A stretch of DNA of 13,910 nt from DASVDK01 sp036381125 [NCBI: Thermodesulfobacteriota bacterium]. GTDB lineage: Bacteria; DASVDK01. Location of the stretch: the NCBI GenBank assembly GCA_036381125.1, contig DASVDK010000121.1, forward strand, positions 1-13,910. Direction: 5' to 3'. The notes under the pieces were generated by a model. The model saw only the letters and a list, made by a program, of their open reading frames with translations. It ran no database searches and was not told where the DNA came from. The position numbers and the translations under genes are program-made. Positions 7,787 to 13,910 of this stretch are shown piece by piece; within the stretch, counting starts at the first letter, position 1, and each line of letters begins with the position of its first letter.

Positions 7787-8434
7787 ATGCGCAAGTATTT
7801 TCACCTGGCGGCCGCTCTGGCTGCTAGCATGGGCTTGTCGGCATGCGCCGGCAGCGACAACGGCGTCTGGAGCGGAGCCTCGGGCGCCAACGACGCGGAA
7901 CCGGCGCCGGCGGTGGTGCAGGGCGTCTGGTCGATCCCCACGGCGAGCGGCGTCGAGGGGGCGACCTGCGATCTCCCTTCGACGATCGTTCCCGCGGAGA
8001 CGCGGCTGCACGCCTTCGCCTCCTGCCTGGGCGGCGAGCCGGTCCTGCTGGGTGACCCCGAGACCGACCTGCCGACGCCCGTTCTCGGGCTCCCTGTCAC
8101 GCAGAGCGGCGACGGGAAGCGCTATGTCGTCGGGCCGGTCTTCTACTTGTGCGGCCCGTCCATGTTCGGCTACGTGTCGGGAGAGGGCGAGGTGAGCGGC
8201 GAGACGATCCGAGGACACCTCGACATCGTCGACACAGACGACCTCAACGATCCCGACAGCAGCACGCGCGAGGAGCGGCACTACATCCAGGGGCGTGTCG
8301 AGAACGGCCAGCTCCTCCTGGAGGAATATCAGATCGAGGTGAAGGAGCCGATCGGCGAGGAGCCGGCCGTGTGCACTCTCACGCCGCCCCTGGCGTTCGA
8401 GCCGATCGACCTCGACGAGGCGCCGGCCCTCTGA
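7787..8434 (+). CDS. Outer-membrane-type lipoprotein of unknown function
   Basis: The ATG at 7787 follows a strong GGGGGAGAGG. The 215-residue product starts with MRKYFHLAAALAASMGLSAC: a positive n-region, a hydrophobic core and the lipobox LSAC with lipid-bearing Cys20. The next residue is Ala, not Asp, so outer-membrane sorting is expected. The mature part has four more cysteines (61, 80, 122, 196), enough for two disulfides, and a beta-rich pattern such as KRYVVGPVFYLCG and GYVSGEGEVSGETIRGHLDI. The region 140-160 is acidic (DIVDTDDLNDPDSS). I recognise no family. The gene has its own promoter region with a CRP-like palindrome and sits before another exported protein, separated by 93 bases. 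Confidence 0.85.
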   Translation: MRKYFHLAAALAASMGLSACAGSDNGVWSGASGANDAEPAPAVVQGVWSIPTASGVEGATCDLPSTIVPAETRLHAFASCLGGEPVLLGDPETDLPTPVLGLPVTQSGDGKRYVVGPVFYLCGPSMFGYVSGEGEVSGETIRGHLDIVDTDDLNDPDSSTREERHYIQGRVENGQLLLEEYQIEVKEPIGEEPAVCTLTPPLAFEPIDLDEAPAL

Positions 8435-8527
8435 CGCGGGCGTCCGGGTAGGCGGCGCGAGCACCGGTTACGAGAGCATCACCCGGCGGTCTCCCACGGC
8501 CGGCCGGAATCTGGGGAGGGGGAAGTC

Positions 8528-9172
8528 GTGCGGCGAGCAGCGGCGGCCGTCATCGGCGCGGCAGTGATCGGTCTCGGGTGGGCCGGGCCGGCCCGGGCCA
8601 TCTCCATCGGCCTCCACGAGGCGAGCGAGGGCCTCTCGGGCCTCGGGTATTCGATCTCCGGCACCACCATCGACCTGTTCGGGAGCGTGGGCAGCCTCGG
8701 GACCGGCTTCATCGAGTTCACCGGCCTCGGCGGGTTGAGGACGTACACCATCAACCTCCACCTCACGAACGACAGCGGCGCCGATTGGGCGGGATTCGGG
8801 TTCAACCTGTTCGATGCGTCGGGGGGGCTGGACGACCTGCTCGAGGGGCAGCCGCCGGCGTGGGTGCCTGCGGGGTATGCTCCGTCGGACCTCGACGATC
8901 TGTTCTTCGTGGGGTCGGGGAACTCCGACGCGTTCGGGGAGGTTTCGGACGGCGGCTGGCTGTCCAGCCATGACTCCCTCGCCTTCTACGACGGCCTCCT
9001 GAGCGACGGCGAGACCGCCACCTTCAGCTTCGGCCTGGCCAACATCTTCGGCTCGTCCTTCCTCCTCGGCACGAAGCCGACCGCCCAGGTCCCCGAGCCG
9101 AGCACGCTCGCCCTGCTCGGCCTCGGCGCGGCGGCGAGCGCCTTCGCCCTGCGGCGCGTCAGGCGGAGCTAG
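8528..9172 (+). CDS. PEP-CTERM sorting-domain secreted protein
   Basis: GTG 8528 follows GGGGAGGGGG closely. The 214-residue protein has a Sec signal peptide (MRRAAAAVIGAAVIGLGWAG, cleavage likely after PARA at 24), a Gly/Ser/Asp-rich beta-type body, and a C-terminal sorting signal: VPEPST (188-193), a hydrophobic helix LALLGLGAAASAFAL, and the basic end RRVRRS. PEP-CTERM proteins are processed by an exosortase (EpsH/XrtA type) and are usually linked to exopolysaccharide production; no exosortase or polysaccharide gene is in this window. The body has no cysteines and no enzymatic motif I recognise. It is probably a surface or matrix protein. A strong hairpin follows the stop. Confidence 0.9.
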   Translation: MRRAAAAVIGAAVIGLGWAGPARAISIGLHEASEGLSGLGYSISGTTIDLFGSVGSLGTGFIEFTGLGGLRTYTINLHLTNDSGADWAGFGFNLFDASGGLDDLLEGQPPAWVPAGYAPSDLDDLFFVGSGNSDAFGEVSDGGWLSSHDSLAFYDGLLSDGETATFSFGLANIFGSSFLLGTKPTAQVPEPSTLALLGLGAAASAFALRRVRRS

Positions 9173-9186
9173 AGCCTACCCCGATC

Positions 9187-9222
9187 GCGGGAGCCGGGCC
9201 GGACCTGCCGGCCGGCTCCCGC
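9187..9222 (+). terminator. Strong hairpin after the PEP-CTERM gene
   Basis: The left arm 9187-9202 pairs with 9208-9222 over 15 bp with a single bulged G, leaving a five-base ACCTG loop. It begins 15 bases after the stop codon. No T-tract follows, as with the other hairpins here, so this genome may rely on GC-rich hairpins or Rho. Confidence 0.6.
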
Positions 9223-9228
9223 CGCCCG

Positions 9229-9279
9229 TTCACGGCCCCCCGCGAATCTGGTACGCTCCCATCGGAGGGGTCTCCGATG
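9229..9279 (+). promoter_or_regulatory. Promoter and start-codon palindrome of the acyl-CoA synthetase gene
   Basis: TTCACG (9229-9234), 17-base spacer, TACGCT (9252-9257); predicted start about 9264. Overlapping it is a perfect 8-bp palindrome, CATCGGAG (9260-9267), GGGT, CTCCGATG (9272-9279), that contains both the SD (GGAGGGG, 9264-9270) and the ATG (9277-9279). It could be an operator over the transcription start. If transcription starts further upstream, it would be an RNA hairpin hiding the ribosome site. Confidence 0.45.
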
Positions 9280-10782
9280 CTCGTCCACGACCTCATCCTC
9301 GACCAGGCCCGCCGTGCCGCGAGCCGACCCGCGCTCACGGACGGCGAGACCGGGCTGACGTACGGCGAGCTGGCGCGCGAGGTGCTCTCGGTGGCGGGCG
9401 ACCTCGCGGCAGCCGGCGTGGCGCCCGGCGACCGCGTCGGGCTGCTCCTGCCGAACGTGATCGAGTTCCCGGTCTTCTACTACGGCGCGCTCGCCGCCGG
9501 CGCGGTCGCCGTGCCGCTCAACACGCGCCTCACGCCGCACGAGCTGGAGTACATCGTCCGGGACGCGGGGCTCGCCGCGCTCGTGGCCGACCCCGCCTTC
9601 TGGGGCACGGTCGAGGCGATCCGCCCGGCGCTCTCGGGGCTGAGGCGCCTCCTCGTCCGCGGAACGGACGCGCCGACCGGCGCGACGCCCACGGCCGACG
9701 CGCGGCGGGCGCCCCCCCTCTCGGCGCCTCGCGAGCCGGTGAACGACCTGGCGCAGGTCCTCTACACGTCGGGCACCACCGGGCTGCCGAAGGGGGCGAT
9801 GATGCGCCACGCCAACGTCCTCTTCAACGCCCGCGCGTGCGAGCGGTGCATCGGCTATCGGGCCGACGACGTGACGCTCGTCGCGGTGCCGCTCTTCCAC
9901 GTGACCGGTCTCAACACGCAGCTCGTCGCGGTCCACGCGGTGGGCGGGGTCGTCTCCCTCCTCGCCGAGTACAAGGCCGACCGGTTCCTCGCGCGGCTCG
10001 AGGCCGACAGGGTGACGGCCGCCGTCGCCGTGCCGACGATCTTCACCCTCCTCCTCGTGAACCCCAACCGGCCGCGCACCGACCTGTCCGCCCTCCGCCT
10101 CGTGGCCTACGGCGGCGCACCCATCGCCCCGGAGACGGTGCGGCAGCTCGACGAGGCGCTCGGCGTCGCGCAGTTCAACCTCTACGGCCTCACCGAGACC
10201 TCGAGCCTCACGACGGTGCTCCCCTCGGCCGACGCGCTGCGCAAGCTCGGGTCGGTGGGGTTGCCGGTGCCGGGGGTCCGCGTGCGGGTCGTCGACGACG
10301 CCGGGCGCGACCTGCCGGCCGGCGAGGCGGGCGAGCTGCTCATCGCCGGCCCGAACATCGTGGCCGGCTACCTGAACAAGCCCGAGGCAACGGCCGCCGC
10401 CATCAGGGACGGGTGGCTCCTCACCGGAGACGTCGCTCGCCTCGACGAGGAGGGCTACGTCTTCGTCGTGGACCGGAAGAAGGACATGATCAACCGGGCC
10501 GGCGAGAAGGTCTACTGCATCGAGGTGGAGGCGGTCCTCAACGCCCACCCGGCCGTCCTCGAGAGCGCCGTGGTGCCGCATCCCGACCCGATCTTCGGCG
10601 AGGTGGTCAAGGCGGTCTGCGTCCTGCGACCGGGAGCGAGCGCGACGGCCGAGGACGTGATCGCCTTCTGCCGGCCGCGCCTCGCGCACTTCAAGCTGCC
10701 CGCCGTCGTCCGCTTCGTGCCGGAGCTGCCGCGCAACCCGGGGGGGAAGGTCCTCAAGCCGCGCCTCAAGGAGATGGCCTAG
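9277..10782 (+). CDS. Acyl-CoA synthetase (AMP-binding, class I adenylate-forming)
   Basis: The enzyme activates a carboxylic acid, probably a fatty acid, to its acyl-CoA through an acyl-adenylate. All landmarks are present in 501 residues: P-loop YTSGTTGLPKG (163-173), VPLFHVTG (204-211), YGLTET (303-308), TGDVARLDEEGY (383-394), the hinge RKKDMINRAGEKV (400-412) and the catalytic Lys491 in PRNPGGK (485-491). The length suits medium-chain or fadD3/fadD13-like members rather than the about 560-residue FadD. Chain length and substrate cannot be read reliably. GGAGGGG precedes the ATG, inside a palindrome. The GH13 gene starts 21 bases after the stop, so the two are probably cotranscribed, though no shared pathway is obvious. 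Confidence 0.93.
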   Translation: MLVHDLILDQARRAASRPALTDGETGLTYGELAREVLSVAGDLAAAGVAPGDRVGLLLPNVIEFPVFYYGALAAGAVAVPLNTRLTPHELEYIVRDAGLAALVADPAFWGTVEAIRPALSGLRRLLVRGTDAPTGATPTADARRAPPLSAPREPVNDLAQVLYTSGTTGLPKGAMMRHANVLFNARACERCIGYRADDVTLVAVPLFHVTGLNTQLVAVHAVGGVVSLLAEYKADRFLARLEADRVTAAVAVPTIFTLLLVNPNRPRTDLSALRLVAYGGAPIAPETVRQLDEALGVAQFNLYGLTETSSLTTVLPSADALRKLGSVGLPVPGVRVRVVDDAGRDLPAGEAGELLIAGPNIVAGYLNKPEATAAAIRDGWLLTGDVARLDEEGYVFVVDRKKDMINRAGEKVYCIEVEAVLNAHPAVLESAVVPHPDPIFGEVVKAVCVLRPGASATAEDVIAFCRPRLAHFKLPAVVRFVPELPRNPGGKVLKPRLKEMA

Positions 10783-10803
10783 CGCCTGCCACGCCGGGCG
10801 GGC

Positions 10804-12435
10804 ATGGCGCGTGCAGCGCCGGCCCGCATGTCTGCGGCACCGGCCCGGCATCCGTGGTGGCAGCGCGGGGTCTTCTACGAGGTCTACCCGCGCTCGTTCC
10901 TCGACTCGAACGGCGACGGCGTGGGCGACCTCCCGGGCCTCGCGTCGAAGCTCGACTACCTCGTGGACCTCGGCGTGGACGCGGTCTGGCTCGCGCCGAT
11001 CTTCCCGTCGCCCATGGCCGACTTCGGCTACGACGTCGCCGATCACTGCGGCGTCGACCCGGTCTTCGGCACGATGGCCGACCTCGACGCCCTGCTCGCC
11101 GCGGCCCATGCGAAGGGGCTGCACGTGATCGTCGACTACGTGCCGAACCACACGTCGGACCGGCACCCCTGGTTCCTCGAGTCGCGCGCCTCCCGGTCGA
11201 GCCCGAAGCGCGACTGGTACGTCTGGCGCGACCCGGCGCCGGGCGGCGGCCCCCCTACGAACTGGCTGAGCCACTTCGGCGGCCCGGCCTGGACGCTCGA
11301 CGCGCGGACGGGGCAGTACTACTACCACGCCTTCCTGTCGGCGCAGCCGGACCTCAACTGGCGCAACCCCGAGGTGCGGCGCGCGATGCTCGACGTGCTC
11401 CGCTTCTGGCTCGACCGCGGCGTCGACGGCTTCCGCGTGGACGTGATCTGGCATCTCGTCAAGGACGACGCGTTCCGCGACAACCCGGCCAACCCGGACT
11501 ACGCGCCGGGCCAGGGCCGGCATCGCGAGCTGCTCCCGGTCTACACGACCGACCGTCCCGAGGTGCACGACGTCATCGCGACGATGCGGCGGGTCGTGGA
11601 CGAGTACGACGACCGGGTCCTCATCGGGGAGATCTACCTGCCGGTCGAGCGGGTGGTCACGTACTACGGCGCGAAGGAGGGGAGCGGCGTCCACCTGCCG
11701 TTCAACTTCCAGCTCCTCGAGACGCCGTGGGACGCGCGCGCCATCGACCGCCGCATCCGCGCGTACGAGCGGCTCCTGCCGGCCTACGGGTGGTCCACCT
11801 GGGTGCTCGGCAACCACGACACCCGCCGCATCGCGAGCCGCGTCGGCCGACCGCAGGCGCGCGTGGCGGCGATGCTGCTGCTCACCCTGCGCGGGACGCC
11901 GACCGTGTATTACGGGGACGAGATCGGCATGCTCGACGTGCCGATCCCGCCGGACCGCGTGCGAGATCCCCTCGAGCGCAACCTCCCCGGCCTCGGGCTC
12001 GGCCGCGACCCCGAGCGGACGCCGATGCAGTGGGGCGCCTCGCCGAACGCCGGCTTCACGGCCGGCACGCCGTGGCTGCCGGTCGCCGAGGACTTCCGCA
12101 CGACCAACGTCGCCGTCCAGCGCGACGACCCGCGATCGCTCCTGACGCTCTACCGGCGGCTGATCGAGCTCAGGCGCGCCGAGCCGGCGCTCGCCGTCGG
12201 GCGGTACGAGCCGATCGACGCGGCGGGCGACCTGCTGGCCTACGTGCGGGAGGGCGAGGGGCGGCGTTTCCTCGTGGTGCTCAACCTCGGCCCCCGCCCG
12301 GCCACGTTCGACCTCGCGGCCCGGCACCTCGCCGGTCGCGTGCGCATGACGACGCAGCTCGACCGGGAGGGCGAACGGCCCGGGGACGGGCTCGACCTCG
12401 GCGCGGACGAGGGCGTGGTCCTCGAGCTGACCTGA
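10804..12435 (+). CDS. GH13 family alpha-glucosidase / oligo-glucosidase-type hydrolase
   Basis: The 543-residue protein is a complete GH13 (alpha/beta)8 enzyme. WWQRGVFYEVYPRSFLDSNG (18-37) starts the barrel. The four conserved regions are DYVPNHT (111-117), GFRVDV (209-214, nucleophile Asp213), LIGEIYL (273-279, acid/base Glu276) and LGNHD (335-339, Asp339). The B-domain (about 116-185, HPWFLESRASRSSPKRDWYV and onward) and the PMQWGASPNAGFT segment (407-419) are typical of alpha-glucosidases, oligo-1,6-glucosidases and related enzymes rather than endo-amylases. A small beta domain ends the protein (about 465-543). No signal peptide, so it is cytoplasmic. The start is uncertain: ATG 10804 or ATG 10828. 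It sits 21 bases after the acyl-CoA synthetase and 34 before the aldehyde dehydrogenase homologue. Confidence 0.92.
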   Translation: MARAAPARMSAAPARHPWWQRGVFYEVYPRSFLDSNGDGVGDLPGLASKLDYLVDLGVDAVWLAPIFPSPMADFGYDVADHCGVDPVFGTMADLDALLAAAHAKGLHVIVDYVPNHTSDRHPWFLESRASRSSPKRDWYVWRDPAPGGGPPTNWLSHFGGPAWTLDARTGQYYYHAFLSAQPDLNWRNPEVRRAMLDVLRFWLDRGVDGFRVDVIWHLVKDDAFRDNPANPDYAPGQGRHRELLPVYTTDRPEVHDVIATMRRVVDEYDDRVLIGEIYLPVERVVTYYGAKEGSGVHLPFNFQLLETPWDARAIDRRIRAYERLLPAYGWSTWVLGNHDTRRIASRVGRPQARVAAMLLLTLRGTPTVYYGDEIGMLDVPIPPDRVRDPLERNLPGLGLGRDPERTPMQWGASPNAGFTAGTPWLPVAEDFRTTNVAVQRDDPRSLLTLYRRLIELRRAEPALAVGRYEPIDAAGDLLAYVREGEGRRFLVVLNLGPRPATFDLAARHLAGRVRMTTQLDREGERPGDGLDLGADEGVVLELT

Positions 12436-12457
12436 GGCCCGGCCCTCCCGGCTCCGA

Positions 12458-12463
12458 TATCAT
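12458..12463 (+). promoter_or_regulatory. -10-like TATCAT directly ahead of the aldehyde dehydrogenase homologue
   Basis: TATCAT ends six bases before the ATG at 12470, so a transcript starting at the usual distance would begin on the A of the start codon. No good -35 box is seen at 16-18 bases. It is part of CCGATATCATG (12454-12464), also found at the transglutaminase promoter on the minus strand. The gene may equally be read from the upstream operon. Confidence 0.3.
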
Positions 12464-12469
12464 GGGGCC

Positions 12470-13910
12470 ATGCCTCCCTTTGCGCCGAGGGTCGACGCGG
12501 CGCGCCTCGCGCGCCTCTCGGCCCGGGCCGCGGCCGTTCGCGGTCCGAGGAGCGCGGCCATCGTGCACGCGCCGTTCACCGGCGAGCCGATCGGCCGCCT
12601 GCCGCGGATGCAGCACGGCGACGTGCGGGAAGCGGCACGGCGCGCGCACCTCGCCCAGAAGGCGTGGGCCGCCCTGCCGGCGGGCGAGCGCGCCTCGGTC
12701 CTCCTCGCCCTCCACGATCGGCTTCTCGACCGGCTCGACGAGGCGCTCGACCTCGTGCAGCTCGAGACCGGCAAGGCGCGCGGCCACGCGTTCGAGGAGG
12801 TGGTCGCCTCGGCCGTGGCCGCCCGATACTACGGCGTACGCGCGCCGCGCCTGCTCGCGCCGCGACGCCGGCGAGGCGCGCTGCCGCTCGTGACCGGGGC
12901 GGTCGAGTACCGGCGGCCCTACGCGCTCGTGGGGGTCGTCGTCCCGCGGCACGCCCCGCTCGCCTTCGCCGCCGCGCACGCGCTCCCGGCCCTGGCCGCC
13001 GGCTGCGCCGTGCTGCTCGAGCCGGACCTGCAGACCTCGTTCACGGCGCTCTGGCTCGCCGAGCGGCTCGACGAGGCGGGGCTGCCGCGCGAGGTCCTGC
13101 AGGTCGTCACGGGGGAGGGCGGCGACGTCGGCCCTCCCCTCGTCGAGGCCGTGGACCACGTGGTGTTCACGGGGCGCGCGCACACGGGGCGGCTCGTGGC
13201 CGGGCAGGCCGGTGAGCGGCTCGTCGGCTGCTCGCTCGAGCTCGGCGGCAAGAACGCGCTCCTGGTGCTCGCCGACGCCGACCTCGGCCGCGCCGTCGCC
13301 GGCGCGGTGCGCTGCGCCTTTGCCCCGACCGGGCCGACGCGCCGCTCGGCGGAACGTCTCCTCGTGCACGCGTCGGTCTGGGACCGGTTCGTCCCCGCGT
13401 TCGTCGAGGCGACGCGCGCGCTGCGCCTGGGGGCCCGGTTCGACTTCGAGGCCGACGTCGGGTCGCTCGTCTCCGGCCGGCAGCTCGAGCGGGTGGAGGG
13501 GCACGTGCGCGACGCGGTCGCCAGGGGGGCCCGCGTGCTGGCGGGCGGCCGGCCGCGGCCCGACCTGGGGCCGTTCTTCTACGAGCCGACCATCCTCGAG
13601 GGCGTCACCGAGGCGATGCGCTGCTTCGGCGAGGAGACCGACGGGCCGGTCGTGGCGCTCTCCCGCTTCGACTCGCTGGACGACGCGGCGGCCCGGGCGA
13701 ACGACCCGCCCTGCGGTCGCGCCGCCGGCGTGTGGACGCGCAGCGTCAGCACGGCCCGCCGGCTTGCCGCTCGTCTCGAGGCGAGCCTCGTGACCATCAA
13801 CGAGGGCGACGCCCCGGCCTGGGCGGCGGTCGGCACGCCCCCGGGCCGGCGCCACGGCGCCGAAGGGCTCCTCGGGTACACCGAGGCCCGGACCGTGGCG
13901 GTGAGGTGGG
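12470..13910 (+). CDS. Aldehyde dehydrogenase superfamily pseudoenzyme (3' end outside the window)
   Basis: The frame is open for 480 codons from ATG 12470 to the window edge and covers nearly the whole ALDH fold, closest in feel to the succinate-semialdehyde dehydrogenase group (end motif GRRHGAEGLLGYTEARTVAV, 459-478). The general-base Glu is kept in LELGGKN (256-262). Key positions are changed. The catalytic Cys of FxNxGQxC is Arg291 in FAPTGPTRRSAER (284-296). The oxyanion-hole Asn of PWN is His161 in VVVPRHAPLA. The cofactor Lys of LKP is Glu184 in VLLEPDLQT. The Phe of EETFGP is Asp391 in EETDGPVV. The MGGxKxSGxG loop is shortened to GTPPGRR. No shifted frame restores these motifs at the DNA level, so this is real divergence and not a sequencing slip. 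It is predicted to have no oxidation activity; a binding or scaffold role, or early decay, are the alternatives. Confidence 0.88.
   Translation, partial: MPPFAPRVDAARLARLSARAAAVRGPRSAAIVHAPFTGEPIGRLPRMQHGDVREAARRAHLAQKAWAALPAGERASVLLALHDRLLDRLDEALDLVQLETGKARGHAFEEVVASAVAARYYGVRAPRLLAPRRRRGALPLVTGAVEYRRPYALVGVVVPRHAPLAFAAAHALPALAAGCAVLLEPDLQTSFTALWLAERLDEAGLPREVLQVVTGEGGDVGPPLVEAVDHVVFTGRAHTGRLVAGQAGERLVGCSLELGGKNALLVLADADLGRAVAGAVRCAFAPTGPTRRSAERLLVHASVWDRFVPAFVEATRALRLGARFDFEADVGSLVSGRQLERVEGHVRDAVARGARVLAGGRPRPDLGPFFYEPTILEGVTEAMRCFGEETDGPVVALSRFDSLDDAAARANDPPCGRAAGVWTRSVSTARRLAARLEASLVTINEGDAPAWAAVGTPPGRRHGAEGLLGYTEARTVAVRW

Noticed and set aside
9169-12893. Long open frames on the minus strand (9169-12327) and in a second plus frame (9837-12893) over the acyl-CoA synthetase and GH13 genes
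   Set aside because: Both genes show complete family motifs in their own frames; the overlapping frames encode arginine-rich nonsense.
13310-13370. A frameshift as the cause of the missing ALDH catalytic Cys
   Set aside because: Neither alternative frame across this stretch gives an FxNxGQxC-like string, and the flanking motifs stay in one frame.
12281-13855. A 524-codon minus-strand frame opposite the ALDH homologue
   Set aside because: The plus frame carries ALDH fold motifs throughout; the minus frame has His/Arg/Glu-rich shadow composition.

Overview
The window is a GC-rich stretch of bacterial chromosome, roughly 70% GC by eye with G/C-dominated third codon positions. It looks like a Gram-negative with a cell envelope rich in exported proteins: two Tat-type leaders, a lipobox lipoprotein and a PEP-CTERM sorting signal. 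The Tat-leader amidohydrolase type and the PEP-CTERM protein suggest a deltaproteobacterium-like or Binatota-like lineage, probably environmental. That placement is inference; there is no rRNA or tRNA gene to settle it.

Left part (1-4773). The 3' end of an unidentified gene is followed by about 190 bp with no convincing gene. Then comes a short plus-strand protein keeping both ends of a Tat-exported amidohydrolase but lacking most of its TIM barrel. It converges on a minus-strand block: mutL (endonuclease-type), a Tat-exported transglutaminase-like protein with a complete Cys-His-Asp triad, and a cation-dependent O-methyltransferase. A strong hairpin separates mutL from the transglutaminase gene.

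Middle (4774-9222, plus strand). A 69-bp divergent promoter serves the methyltransferase leftward and an uncharacterised phosphate-binding-type TIM barrel rightward; a HAD phosphatase follows 35 bp later. Both divergent transcripts look leaderless. Two tandem hairpins close the HAD gene. A type II toxin-antitoxin pair follows (Xre/MbcA-ParS antitoxin overlapping a RES toxin), with an inverted repeat bracketing its -10 element. A perfect TGTGA-N6-TCACA palindrome lies between the toxin and a lipoprotein gene, followed by a PEP-CTERM secreted protein and a strong hairpin.

Right part (9223-13910, plus strand). A fatty-acyl-CoA synthetase, a GH13 alpha-glucosidase-type enzyme and an aldehyde dehydrogenase homologue are closely spaced. 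The last runs off the window without a stop. It keeps the ALDH fold signature but has lost the catalytic Cys and several cofactor residues, so it looks like a pseudoenzyme.

No CRISPR array, insertion sequence, prophage, rRNA or tRNA was seen. The strongest candidates for something undescribed are the pseudo-ALDH, the internally deleted amidohydrolase, the TIM-barrel/HAD pair, and the repeated placement of -10 elements 6-10 bases ahead of SD-less start codons.
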